The position numbers were made by a program, and so were the translations under genes. Source: Rhizobium album (GTDB lineage Bacteria; Pseudomonadota; Alphaproteobacteria; Rhizobiales; Rhizobiaceae). From it: a DNA stretch of 64,000 nucleotides. Below are positions 8,323 to 17,106 of the stretch, piece by piece. The notes below the pieces were generated by a model. That model saw only the letters and a program-made list of their open reading frames with translations, was not told the DNA's origin and did not search any database. The DNA lies in NCBI RefSeq assembly GCF_003122325.1, contig NZ_QFBC01000002.1, positions 496,001 through 560,000 on the forward strand, read 5' to 3'. Every line of letters starts with the position of its first letter. Within the stretch, counting starts at the first letter, position 1.

Positions 8323-9282
8323 TCAGGCGCTGTGCGCCAGCGCCTCGTCCAGCCGCTTTTTTACCGACCCGCGTTTGGGCGACCGGGCAACGATGACGAT
8401 GCCCGCCAGCGAAACCAGCATGCCGAAGGCCATCGCCCAGGTCAGCGGCTCGTCGAACATGATCCAGGCCCAGATCATCACCACCGGCGGGCTGAGATAC
8501 AGCACCGCCGTCACCTGCGCCGGAGACGACCGGCGCAGCGCAAGGTAATAGAGGCTCCAGGCACCGATGGTGGCGACAAACACAAGCCAGAGAATGCCGC
8601 CGACAAAACCGATTTCGAGGATCGGCGCGACACCGCCCTCCCGCCAGGCAAAAACGGAGAAGATGACCGCCGCCGACAGGCACTGGATGCACAGGCTCTG
8701 ATGGATTGGCATGGCGCCTGCCGGGCTGCGCTTCTGCAGCAGCACAGCTACCGCCAGCGACAGCGTGCCGAGGATGGGCAGGGCATAGGCCCAGAGCGGC
8801 ACGTCGGCGATGCTGACCGACCAGCCGGAGGCGATGAGCACCCCCACCAGCCCGACGAAGGAACCGATCCATTGCCGCCCGGTCAGCATCTGGCCCAGCA
8901 TCGGCCAGGAGAGAGCAGCGACCATCAGCGGCAACATGTCGGTGATCAGCGCCACGAGGCCGGTCGGAACACCGAGGGAGATGGCGAAGGAGAAGGCGCC
9001 CAGGTAGGCCGCCATCGCCAAGGCACCGAACAGCACCTGCGGCAGAACGTCTTTCCAGCGCAACCGCGGCCCGATCGTCAGGGCGAAAGGCAACAGCACC
9101 ATGCCCGAGACCAGACTGCGCCACAGGAGGATGAGAAAGATCGGCGCATGATCGCTGGCGAAACGAATGCCGATGAAACCGGCGCTCCAGCAGATCACCA
9201 GCGCGGCCTGGATCAGCACGAGGAGCGCAAGGCCCATCAGCCCGTTGCCGGGGCGCAATGACGTCGCGAGGGTTCTTGTCAT
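8323..9282 (-). CDS. EamA-family (DMT superfamily) transporter
   Basis: This 319-residue inner-membrane protein has about ten hydrophobic segments arranged as two EamA repeats, each ending in a GxLxxxAGxxxV-like helix (SFVGLVGVLIASG and AFGMLVSLAGIVIV). The family exports small metabolites or drugs, and the substrate cannot be told from sequence. Its start overlaps the stop of the upstream TetR gene by four bases (ATGA), so the two form an operon controlled by the operator just upstream of the regulator. Confidence 0.88.
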   Translation of the reverse strand: MTRTLATSLRPGNGLMGLALLVLIQAALVICWSAGFIGIRFASDHAPIFLILLWRSLVSGMVLLPFALTIGPRLRWKDVLPQVLFGALAMAAYLGAFSFAISLGVPTGLVALITDMLPLMVAALSWPMLGQMLTGRQWIGSFVGLVGVLIASGWSVSIADVPLWAYALPILGTLSLAVAVLLQKRSPAGAMPIHQSLCIQCLSAAVIFSVFAWREGGVAPILEIGFVGGILWLVFVATIGAWSLYYLALRRSSPAQVTAVLYLSPPVVMIWAWIMFDEPLTWAMAFGMLVSLAGIVIVARSPKRGSVKKRLDEALAHSA

Positions 9283-9866
9283 TGGCCGTCGGCCTCGAAC
9301 CGGTCAAGCATGGATGCGGCCATCCTGCGGGCGGTCTTCAATCGCTGGTCATGCCCGTCCAGGCCCGCCCGCGACATCGCGCCTTCCAGAAGAAACGACA
9401 GGTGCTCGGCCATCTCGCCGCACTCGGCATCCCCGGGGCGCAAGGCATCGAGGTAGTGCCGGAACAATTGCTGCACCTCCTCCTTCTGCGCCGCGACGAT
9501 GGCCCGGGCGGGATCATCGACCGCCAGTTCGGCCGCGGCATTGAGAAGCCCGCAGCCGCGAAATCCCCATTCGTAGGCCATGTCAGCATGATCGACATAG
9601 GAATCGAACACGGCCAGCACCCGGTCCTTCGGCGTCAACGCCTCGTTCAACCGCGCCTGCAGAAGCGCATGCCACTCGACGCACCGCCTTTCGAGATAAG
9701 CGACCAGCAAGTCGGCCTTGGACGAGAAATTGTTGTAGAGACTCATCTTCGCCACGCCCGCCCGGGCGGTGATCGCATCGATGCCGGTCGCGGCCACGCC
9801 TTCGGCATAAAAAAGCTCGGCTGCCGCCCGCAGCAGCCGATCACGGGCGGGAACCCGGTTCGCCAT
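9279..9866 (-). CDS. TetR/AcrR family transcriptional regulator
   Basis: This 195-residue protein has an N-terminal helix-turn-helix at residues 5-50 (RLLRAAAELFYAEGV, then GVAKMSLYNNFSSKADL) and a C-terminal ligand-binding region. It is probably a repressor of itself and of the EamA transporter gene that overlaps its stop codon. A very strong palindrome lies 13-48 bases upstream of the start and is almost certainly its operator. The ligand is unknown; the transporter partner suggests it responds to the exported compound. Confidence 0.9.
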   Translation of the reverse strand: MANRVPARDRLLRAAAELFYAEGVAATGIDAITARAGVAKMSLYNNFSSKADLLVAYLERRCVEWHALLQARLNEALTPKDRVLAVFDSYVDHADMAYEWGFRGCGLLNAAAELAVDDPARAIVAAQKEEVQQLFRHYLDALRPGDAECGEMAEHLSFLLEGAMSRAGLDGHDQRLKTARRMAASMLDRFEADGQ

Positions 9867-9878
9867 GAGATCGAAACT

Positions 9879-9914
9879 CCGTTATTATGTAGACCGATCT
9901 ACATAATAACGGAT
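9879..9914. promoter_or_regulatory. TetR operator: perfect 16-base-arm palindrome
   Basis: Perfect complementary arms at 9879-9894 and 9899-9914 surround CCGA; the inner part of each arm reads ATTATGTAGA or its complement. It ends 13 bases from the ATG of the TetR gene, so it overlaps the expected promoter or leader. The position fits autoregulation of the TetR-EamA operon. It could also form an RNA hairpin, but there is no T-run typical of a terminator. Confidence 0.8.
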
Positions 9915-10014
9915 CCGCCGTCAAGCGTTGCCGGCGCCACGCGACGCCGCGGCAGACTGTGTGCGGATGAGAAAACTGGCCAGATCGAGCGATCCCGATC
10001 CGGCTGCGGACGTC

Positions 10015-10458
10015 TTATTCCTGGATGTCCGGCTCGACGAGCTTGGCAAGGTTTCGCAACGATTCCTGCCAGCCAAGATAGCAGGCTTCCGGTGGAATGA
10101 CGTCCGGTATGCCCGCCTGGGTGATCTCCACCTCGGTGCCGACGGACACCTTCTTCAAGGTCACCACGACTTCCATCTCGCCGGGCAGATTGGGATCGTC
10201 GAACCTGTCGACATAGCGCAGGCGTTCGCCGGGAACGAGTTCCAGATATTCGCCGCCGAAGGCGTGGCTGTTGCCGGTGGTGAAATTGCGGAAGGACATC
10301 TTGAACGTGCCGCCGACCTTCGGCTCGAAATGATGCACGGTGCAGGCAAAACCGTTCGGCGGCAGCCACTTCGCCATCGCATCCGCCTCAAGGAACGCGC
10401 GGTAGACCTTTTCCGGGCTGGTTGCCAGGACACGGTGCAGTTTGATGGTGCTCGGCAT
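10015..10458 (-). CDS. SRPBCC (AHSA1-like) domain protein
   Basis: This 147-residue cytoplasmic protein has the START/SRPBCC fold. It starts IKLHRVLATSPEKVYRAFLEADAMAKWLPP, the common beginning of AHSA1-type domains, and ends with the LGWQESLRNLAKLVE helix. Such proteins bind hydrophobic ligands or act as stress factors; no specific role can be assigned. GAAGG upstream supports the ATG at 10458 rather than the longer frame. It is a single gene, with no strong operon partner. Confidence 0.8.
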   Translation of the reverse strand: MPSTIKLHRVLATSPEKVYRAFLEADAMAKWLPPNGFACTVHHFEPKVGGTFKMSFRNFTTGNSHAFGGEYLELVPGERLRYVDRFDDPNLPGEMEVVVTLKKVSVGTEVEITQAGIPDVIPPEACYLGWQESLRNLAKLVEPDIQE

Positions 10459-10563
10459 GATCGTGATCCTTCTCGGTTGTTTGCATGAACGATCCAAGGA
10501 CGGACTGGATCCTGCCGATCCGACAGGGGGAGATTATTTTTGCAAGATCAGGAGAGAAAAATC

Positions 10564-10974
10564 TCAGCCCTTGACCTCGAACTGCGCATCGACGGGAATT
10601 TGCATCGCCGTGACCAGGTGATTGGTCTGGCCGGCAAGACCGATGATCGATAGGAGTTCGCCGTGCTGGGCATCCGTCATGCCCTTGGCCTTGGCGGCGG
10701 CCGTATGGGAATGAATGCAGTAGGAGCAGCCGTTGGCGACCGAAACGGCGATGTAAACCATCTCCTTCGTCAGCGGATCGATCGTGCTTTCGGCGACCAT
10801 GATCTCCTTCAGCTGGCCCCAGATGCGCTTGAGATGCGCCGGATCATTGGCGAGGCCGCGCCAGAAATTGTTGACGAAATCCGATTTGCGCGTGGCGCGG
10901 ATATCGTCGAAGACGGCCTTCACCTCTGGATGTGCGTCCGCCTCGGCATCGGTCCACAGTTTTACGGTCGCCAT
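10564..10974 (-). CDS. Carboxymuconolactone decarboxylase / AhpD-like protein
   Basis: This 136-residue protein of the CMD/AhpD family has the redox motif CSYCIHSH (C-X2-C-X3-H type) in the middle, characteristic of alkylhydroperoxidase-like members rather than true decarboxylases. It probably acts in peroxide reduction or thiol redox chemistry in the cytoplasm; the physiological substrate is unknown. GAGGAGA about nine bases before the ATG supports the MATVKLW start. It sits just downstream of the sugar ABC ATPase gene on the same strand. Confidence 0.82.
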   Translation of the reverse strand: MATVKLWTDAEADAHPEVKAVFDDIRATRKSDFVNNFWRGLANDPAHLKRIWGQLKEIMVAESTIDPLTKEMVYIAVSVANGCSYCIHSHTAAAKAKGMTDAQHGELLSIIGLAGQTNHLVTAMQIPVDAQFEVKG

Positions 10975-11048
10975 GGATTGGGTCTCCTCTTTTCCGTTCT
11001 GTCTGGAATACCCCGCCCGCAGCAGCAGCGCAATTGTTTCGCCTGCCC

Positions 11049-12545
11049 TCAATGCACCGCTGCATACATGATCTTCTCCTCGGTGGCCTCGGCGGGGGAA
11101 AACTCTTCAACGATACGGCCCTGGCGGCAGACGAGGATGCGGTCGGAGAGGTTCATGATCTCCGGCAGGTAGGAAGAAATCACCACTACGGCGAGGCCCT
11201 CGTCGGCGAGCCGGTTGATGATCTGGTGGATCTCGGCGATGGCGCCGACATCGACACCGCGGGTCGGTTCGTCGAAGATGACGACGCGCGGGCGCTGCAC
11301 CAAGCCTTTGCCGATCACCACCTTCTGCTGGTTGCCGCCCGAAAGCTCGACGACGCGGGCATTGTCGTTGATGGCGCGGATATTCAGCATCTTCGTCCAT
11401 TCGGCCGACAGCGCCCGCATCTCGGCGGCGTTGATCACCCAGGCCTTTTCATGGCCGGCAGCAAGCAGGCCGCCAAAGATGTTTTCGGCGATCGACATGG
11501 TTTCGAAGAAACCCTCGCTCTTGCGATCCTCGGTGACATAGACGATGCCGTCCTTCACCGCCTCGCGCGGCACGTAGTACCGCACCGGCTTGTCGTCCAG
11601 CTCGATGGTGCCGCCGCGATTGAAGTCGCGCTTGTAGATGCCGGCAACCACCTTGAAGGTTTCGGTACGTCCGGAACCGATCAGGCCGAAGACGCCGGTG
11701 ATCTGGCCTTCGAAGATCGAGAAGGAGTTGTTGCGCACGATGTTGCTCATCGAGATGTCCTGCACCGACAGCACCTTGTGGCCGGGCTTGCGCAGCTTCG
11801 CCTCGTCGCGCTGGCGGTAAAGCTCGGCCGAGAGCGTGCGGCCGACCATGGCGGCGATGATTTTCTCGCGGTCGAATTCCCTGGTTTCACCGGAAGCGAC
11901 CAGCTCGCCATCACGCAGGATGGTGATGCGATCGGAAATCATCAGCGCCTCTTCAAGCGCATGGGATATGAAGACGATCGAGACACCACGCGCCTTGAGA
12001 CGGCGCACCAGCGCGAAGAAGTGGCGCTTTTCCTCTGGCGTCAGCGTCGCGGTCGGCTCGTCGAAGATGATGATCTCGGCATTGTGGTGGACGGCGCGGG
12101 CGATCTCCACCATCTGCTTCTTGGCCGCACCCAGCGTCTCGACCATGGCGGTGGGATCCACCGGGAAATTCAGCGACTGCAGGAATTGCTGTGCCGAGAT
12201 GTAGGTGCCGCGCAGGCGGTTCAGGAATTTTTCGGCACCGAGATAAAGGTTCTGGGCAACCGTCATCGACGGCACCAGGCTGGTTTCCTGGAACACCATG
12301 GCGATGCCGGCTTCCAGCGCTTCGTTGGGCGTCTTGTAGGACACTTCCCGGCCATGGTGGATCATCGTGCCCGATGTCGCCTCGACGACGCCGGCGATGA
12401 CCTTGGTCAGTGTCGACTTACCGGCACCGTTTTCGCCGAGCAGCGCGTGGATCTCGCCCTTGCGCAGGTCGAATGTGACGTTCTTCACCGCCGGCACGCC
12501 GCGATAGGCCTTGGTGACGCCTTCCAGGCGAACGATGGTTTCCAT
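11049..12545 (-). CDS. Sugar-type (CUT2) ABC transporter ATP-binding protein
   Basis: This 498-residue double ATPase of the RbsA/MglA kind energises import by the permeases encoded upstream. The first domain has Walker A GENGAGKST (residues 37-45) and Walker B IIIFDEPTA. The second has the degenerate GLIGSGRTE P-loop normal for the group, and LSGGNQQKV. The ATG used gives METIVRLEGVTKAYRG; the frame upstream of it is not coding. It is the last gene of the import operon, one base after the SMP-30 gene. Substrate class cannot be fixed from the ATPase. Confidence 0.93.
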   Translation of the reverse strand: METIVRLEGVTKAYRGVPAVKNVTFDLRKGEIHALLGENGAGKSTLTKVIAGVVEATSGTMIHHGREVSYKTPNEALEAGIAMVFQETSLVPSMTVAQNLYLGAEKFLNRLRGTYISAQQFLQSLNFPVDPTAMVETLGAAKKQMVEIARAVHHNAEIIIFDEPTATLTPEEKRHFFALVRRLKARGVSIVFISHALEEALMISDRITILRDGELVASGETREFDREKIIAAMVGRTLSAELYRQRDEAKLRKPGHKVLSVQDISMSNIVRNNSFSIFEGQITGVFGLIGSGRTETFKVVAGIYKRDFNRGGTIELDDKPVRYYVPREAVKDGIVYVTEDRKSEGFFETMSIAENIFGGLLAAGHEKAWVINAAEMRALSAEWTKMLNIRAINDNARVVELSGGNQQKVVIGKGLVQRPRVVIFDEPTRGVDVGAIAEIHQIINRLADEGLAVVVISSYLPEIMNLSDRILVCRQGRIVEEFSPAEATEEKIMYAAVH

Positions 12546-12546
12546 C

Positions 12547-13602
12547 TCAGCGGCCCTCCGCAGTGGCGATATCGATGGCAAGCACGCTGTCGCCGCCCTT
12601 CGACGCGACGTAGAGCGTGTCGTCCTTTTCCACGGCGCTGGTGGTGCCGTGGCGGGTGCCGTTGGCGCGGCTGTGCAGGCCGAAGAGCGGCTGCAGGCCG
12701 GCATCGAGCTTGACCACCAGCCCGTAGGAGCGGCTGGGCGACCAGGGTTTGTGGATGCCCATGGTGCGGATGCCGCCGCATTGCAGCGGCTCCAGGAAAC
12801 TGCGGCCGGAAGAGAGCGACGGCGCAATCCAGCTGTCGCGCGGCACTTCCGCCATCATGTCCAGCCGGTAATGGGTTTCCTGCAGCACGAATTCGATGAG
12901 GCGGTTGCGCGGCGCAAACAGCGACAGCCAGACGCCGCCATCTTCCGCCGGCGACAGGCGGGCGGGATAACCGGGCAGCTTGTCGATGACCGTTTTCGGT
13001 GCGCCGCTGCCGCTGATCCTGAGCAGGCGGTGGCGCCAGCTTTCGCTGACGACGAAACCGTCTGCAACCGGATGCAGGCCGTAGGGGAAAGCAAGGCCGG
13101 AGGCGATCTCGCGGAAGTCACCGCCGGCGGCCTCGCGTTTCCAGACGGAGCCGGAGGCGCCCTTTTCCATCAGGTCGGCCGCCCAGGCGGACGGGGCGTG
13201 TTTTGCCGAGCCATTGGCGAGGACGAGTGCGCCGTCAGCGCCATAAGCCAGCGCAGTGATGCAACGGATAGCGGAGGGTAGCGCGACTTCCTTGCCACCG
13301 ACGAAAAGCTTGCCGGTTTCGAGGGCCACGGCGAGTTCGCCGGCGGGGGAGACGGCAAGCGCGGTGACCGGCGACGGGAAGCTTTCGAGAACGGCAGGTT
13401 CCGTGCCTGCCGTCAGCGTATAGACGGCATTGCCGCTGGACGCGATGAGCGTGCCGTTGCGGAACGCGAGGTTGTCGGCCTCCGTCAGCGCCACGAAGGC
13501 ATGAGCATCGTCCAGGCGGGTGTTCGGGCGGAAGGCGCCGTCGAGTGGCGGGATCGTCACCGCCTTGCCGCGGAAATAATCGAGGATCGGGTCGAGGATC
13601 AT
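12547..13602 (-). CDS. SMP-30/gluconolactonase-like beta-propeller protein
   Basis: This 351-residue protein looks like a six-bladed propeller of the SMP-30/strictosidine-synthase-like superfamily, with repeated short beta motifs (ITALAYGADGALVLANG, GLAFPYGLHPVADGFVVSES, YPARLSPAEDGGVWLSL). Members hydrolyse lactones or esters using a metal centre. No signal peptide is seen, so it is probably cytoplasmic. The start overlaps the stop of the permease-SMP-30 fusion by four bases. Having a second propeller immediately after the fused one suggests two related hydrolytic steps or a scaffold pair. Confidence 0.72.
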   Translation of the reverse strand: MILDPILDYFRGKAVTIPPLDGAFRPNTRLDDAHAFVALTEADNLAFRNGTLIASSGNAVYTLTAGTEPAVLESFPSPVTALAVSPAGELAVALETGKLFVGGKEVALPSAIRCITALAYGADGALVLANGSAKHAPSAWAADLMEKGASGSVWKREAAGGDFREIASGLAFPYGLHPVADGFVVSESWRHRLLRISGSGAPKTVIDKLPGYPARLSPAEDGGVWLSLFAPRNRLIEFVLQETHYRLDMMAEVPRDSWIAPSLSSGRSFLEPLQCGGIRTMGIHKPWSPSRSYGLVVKLDAGLQPLFGLHSRANGTRHGTTSAVEKDDTLYVASKGGDSVLAIDIATAEGR

Positions 13603-15722
13603 TGTGCGCCTCCCCAATAGGAGGCGGGTCCGGTCCAGCTTTCGTCAGCGCCGGCGATCTTGTAGCGACCGACGCGGTTGTTGAGGATGCCGCCGATGAA
13701 CAATTGACCCTTGTGCTCGCGCATGGAGGTGACCATCGGGTGGGCGTTGCCGGACAGGTCGCCGAGCGTCTCGACGATTTCGCCCTTGTCGTTGAATTTC
13801 ACCACGCCGCCGGTGTTGATGTTGGGGAACAGCCATTCGTCCTGCGGCAGGCGGCGGGTCATGCGCTTGCGCATGCCGGGGTGGCGCAGCGACAGGTCGA
13901 AGCTCGGCGTGCGCATGCCGAGCCATGCCATCCAGTAATGGCCGCCGGAGGCGCGGTTGATGTTGTCGGGATAGCCCGGCATGTCCTTGATGACGCATTC
14001 GGCCGTGCCGGCCTTCGGGCCTTCCAGCCAGTAACGGTGGACGCGGCATGCCCAGCTTTCGGCGACGAACAGCGACTTGCCGTCATGCGCCATGCACACG
14101 CCGTTGAGATAACGATAGCCGTCGAGCAGCGTCTTCGTCGAGCCGTCCTTGGGATCGTAGACCAGCAGGCGGCCGGTGGCGCGGTTCTCGATCGAATCGA
14201 GCGCCCAGTCGTGCGCGTCGTAACGCTTGGTGCTGTCGGTGAAATAGATGCGGCCGTCGGGGGCGATGTCGCAGTCGTTCGGATCGCGCAACCGGGCATC
14301 GTCGACGACGGAGGTCCAGGAGCGCGCCGTTTCCGCCGAGAGCTTTTTCACCTCGCGGTCGGGCGAGATGGAATAGAGGCCCATGGCACCGACGCAGCTG
14401 ATGAGGTTTTCGTGCCTGTCGAAGGCCAGCCCGAGCGGGAAGCCGCCGACATGGGCGAAGACCTCAGAGCGCGTGTAATCCGGCGCGAAGAAGCGGACGA
14501 TCTCGCCGTGGCGGGTGCCGCAATAGAGGTGGTCGTTGCGATCGAGGATGACGTCCTCCGGGCCTTCCAGCTCACCGAGACCGATGTGATCGGCTTCCGA
14601 CAGGCGATTGTCGAGGGCATAGGCAGTGCCGGAGCCGGGCAGCGCCGATTGCGTCTCGCCCATCTTCAGGTAGACCGGGGCGACGTAGACCTCGTTCAGC
14701 ACCTTGTGGCGGTTCTTCAGCCAGCGGATATCGATGGTGACGGCGACGGCGAGCATGATGCCGAGCACCATCTGGTTGGTGCCGGTGCCATATCCAAGGC
14801 GGATAAGGCCGTTGGTCATCACCAGCACGATGATCGCCCCCATCAGACCCTTGACCACAGAGCCACGGCCGCCGCCCAGCGAATTGCCGCCGACCACGGC
14901 CGCCGTCAACGCCAGGATTTCGAGGTTGAGGCCGGTGCCGGGACCGGCGCCGGAAAGCCTTGTGGCGATGAGGAAGCCGGCAATCGAGGCGCAGAGGCCG
15001 GAGAAGACATAGGTGAGGAAGACGGTGCGTTTGACGCGGATGCCGGCGTTGTGCGCCGAGCGCCTGGAGCCGCCGACGGCCAGCACATGCCATCCGGGCC
15101 GCGAACGGGTAAGCGCGACATGGGTGATGACCGCGATGACAATGGCGGTGATGACGGGGATCGAAAAGCCGAAGACCGTGCCGTCGCCGATGAAATCCCA
15201 GGCATCGGACGAGGCCATCGACGTCTGGATGTCGGCGCCGTAATTGACCACCAGGATATCGAAGATCGCCCGGCCGATGATGAAGGTGACCAGCGTGGTG
15301 AGGAAGGCGCGCAGGCGCAGGAAACCGACGAGATAACCGTTGATCGCGCCGCAGACGATGCCGGTGGCGAGTGCGGCCACAAGCGCCACCCAGACCGGCA
15401 TCTCGAAGATGAAGAAGGTCGAGACGGCCGCGAACGTGGCCAGCGCGAAGATCGATCCGACCGACAGGTCGATGCCGCCGCCGAGCATGACGACGGTCAG
15501 GCCGGTAACGACGACCGAGAACTCACCGAGCTGGCGGGTCGATTCCTGCAGCGAATAGGGCTTGAAGAAGCCGGGGATCGATGCCCCGAAGGAGGCCACC
15601 GTGACCACCAGCACCAGAAAGGGGATGGCGTTGTCCGTCCAGCGCTTGGTGAGGATTTCGCCCACCAGGTGATCGGGAATAAGATTGTAGCGCCAGGCTT
15701 GCAGGCGTTCGCGGAAGGTCAT
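13599..15722 (-). CDS. CUT2 ABC transporter permease fused to SMP-30/gluconolactonase-like domain
   Basis: This is a 707-residue fusion. Residues 1 to about 330 are a complete RbsC-like permease with GGGIDLSVGS, the INGYLVGFLRLRAFLTTL segment and GGNSLGGGRGSV. From about residue 355 to the end it is a beta-propeller hydrolase-like domain with EGPEDVILDRNDHLYCGT, GFPLGLAFDRHENL, RDPNDCDIAPDGRIYFTDST, LNGVCMAHDGKSLFVAES and PGYPDNINRASGGHYWMAW. The reading frame is continuous through the linker, with no stop or shift. RbsC-type permeases have a cytoplasmic C-terminus, so the propeller is predicted to meet substrate as it enters the cell (inference). It is separated from the binding-protein gene by a long RIME-like element. 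Confidence 0.88.
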   Translation of the reverse strand: MTFRERLQAWRYNLIPDHLVGEILTKRWTDNAIPFLVLVVTVASFGASIPGFFKPYSLQESTRQLGEFSVVVTGLTVVMLGGGIDLSVGSIFALATFAAVSTFFIFEMPVWVALVAALATGIVCGAINGYLVGFLRLRAFLTTLVTFIIGRAIFDILVVNYGADIQTSMASSDAWDFIGDGTVFGFSIPVITAIVIAVITHVALTRSRPGWHVLAVGGSRRSAHNAGIRVKRTVFLTYVFSGLCASIAGFLIATRLSGAGPGTGLNLEILALTAAVVGGNSLGGGRGSVVKGLMGAIIVLVMTNGLIRLGYGTGTNQMVLGIMLAVAVTIDIRWLKNRHKVLNEVYVAPVYLKMGETQSALPGSGTAYALDNRLSEADHIGLGELEGPEDVILDRNDHLYCGTRHGEIVRFFAPDYTRSEVFAHVGGFPLGLAFDRHENLISCVGAMGLYSISPDREVKKLSAETARSWTSVVDDARLRDPNDCDIAPDGRIYFTDSTKRYDAHDWALDSIENRATGRLLVYDPKDGSTKTLLDGYRYLNGVCMAHDGKSLFVAESWACRVHRYWLEGPKAGTAECVIKDMPGYPDNINRASGGHYWMAWLGMRTPSFDLSLRHPGMRKRMTRRLPQDEWLFPNINTGGVVKFNDKGEIVETLGDLSGNAHPMVTSMREHKGQLFIGGILNNRVGRYKIAGADESWTGPASYWGGAQ

Positions 15723-15764
15723 CGGTCGGGCCTAGATTGTGGATGTGGTGGTGGCTTGGGCAGC

Positions 15765-15985
15765 CGCCCCTTGCCTCGGCCCCTCCCCGTCAAAGGGAGA
15801 GGACATGTCGTATTTTGTCGCCGCTTGCCCTTCTCCCCATCGGGGAGATGGTGGCCCGAAGGGTCGGATGAGGGGGGTCAAGAGGACAGGGTCTGCCGTG
15901 TGGCACCCCTCATCCCGCTGCGTCCTGCGGACCCTTCTCCCCGCGCGGGAGAAGGGGGCAAGGCGCACCCTCATTCCACAAGCAA
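15765..15985. repeat. RIME-like mosaic element, long copy 3
   Basis: A compound of palindromes: CTCCC/GGGAG at about 15784-15801, TCTCCCC/GGGGAGA at 15832-15848, then a GGTGGCCCGAAGGGTCGGATGAGGG block. A variable core, a CCCCTCATCCCGCTGCGTCCTGCGGAC block and a terminal CTTCTCCCCGCGCGGGAGAAG palindrome follow. The reverse complement of the element at 50.72-50.88 kb has the same block order. It fills the gap between the binding-protein gene and the fused permease gene. Confidence 0.85.
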
Positions 15986-16010
15986 CGCTCGTTCTGCGCG
16001 GCCAAAAGCC

Positions 16011-17036
16011 TTACTTCGCTGCCACGTCCGCCTGCAGGGCCTTCAGATCCCAGCAGCTGTCGGGGCGGAGGTTTTCCTTCGTGGTCGCCTTCAGCAGCGT
16101 GTAGATGAAGGGCGACGACGTGCCGGGGGCCTGGCCGCTCTGCAGCAGGTACTTGATGATCGCCACCATGTTGTGGGTTTCCTGCGCAAGGTCCGTCATG
16201 ACCACGGCGCCATAGGTGCCGTCGGCGATACGGTCGCAATCGGCCGCCTTTTCGCCGCCGCCCGTCGTGACGAGGAAGACCTGGTCCTGCTTGCCGGCAT
16301 CGCGGATCGCAGCCGCTGCACCGGTCGCGTCACCATCCCAGAAGTCGATGATGCCGCAAATGTCGGGGTTCTGCTGCAGCATGGTCGTGGTCACGTTGCG
16401 CGACGTCGTGGCATCCCAGTTGGAATCCGGCTTGGCGACGACCTGGAAATCCGGATATTTCGCCAGCACGTCCATGATGCCGGCATACTGGTAAAGACTG
16501 GTGGCGTTGACCTGGTCGCCCTGCACGAGGCCGATCTTCTTCGACGAATTCGGGCCGCAACCCTTGACCACGGCTTCCGCTTCCAGGCGGCCGAGCTGCG
16601 TCCAGTCGCTGCCGACATAGGCGTCGGGCTTGAAGTTCGCCGGATTGTCGATGAGCACGACATAGATGCCTTCCGCCTGCGCCCGCTTCATCAGCTTGGA
16701 GTAGGAGTTCAGGTCGAACGACATGATGATCAGCACGTCCGGCTTGGTTTCGGACGAGATCACCTCGGTGATCGCCTGGGCGCCGGCCTCGACGCTCCAG
16801 TTCGGATCGCGGGTTTCCAGGATGCCACCGAAGGCATCGACTTCACGCTGCAGGATCGCCGTCCATCCCTGGGCCAGGTCGAAACCCATGGCCATCGGCA
16901 CCAGGACGATGCGCTTGCCCTTCAGCGCCTCGGCGTAGACGGCTGGCGAGGGATCGTCCGCCGCCTGTGGCGCCGTGGCGAAGAAGGAGGCGGAAAGCGC
17001 GGCGGCTGCCGCCAGAAGCGTAGGCAAATATTTCAT
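16011..17036 (-). CDS. Sugar-type ABC transporter substrate-binding protein
   Basis: This 341-residue periplasmic binding protein of the RbsB-like type has a signal peptide (residues 1 to about 25, SASFFATAPQAADD). The mature part carries VLIIMSFDLNSYSKLMKRAQAEGIYVVLIDNP and GIIDFWDGDATGAAAAIRDAG, typical of the two-lobed fold. AGGGG precedes the ATG. It lies between the first permease and the RIME element that separates it from the fused permease. The fold suggests a sugar or sugar-like ligand, but specificity is unknown. Confidence 0.9.
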   Translation of the reverse strand: MKYLPTLLAAAAALSASFFATAPQAADDPSPAVYAEALKGKRIVLVPMAMGFDLAQGWTAILQREVDAFGGILETRDPNWSVEAGAQAITEVISSETKPDVLIIMSFDLNSYSKLMKRAQAEGIYVVLIDNPANFKPDAYVGSDWTQLGRLEAEAVVKGCGPNSSKKIGLVQGDQVNATSLYQYAGIMDVLAKYPDFQVVAKPDSNWDATTSRNVTTTMLQQNPDICGIIDFWDGDATGAAAAIRDAGKQDQVFLVTTGGGEKAADCDRIADGTYGAVVMTDLAQETHNMVAIIKYLLQSGQAPGTSSPFIYTLLKATTKENLRPDSCWDLKALQADVAAK

Positions 17037-17106
17037 GGCAATCCCCTGTTGCGGTTGGTGGGTAAACAATCTTTCGGGCACCGCGCCGCAGGGGCGCGGC
17101 ACTGTT

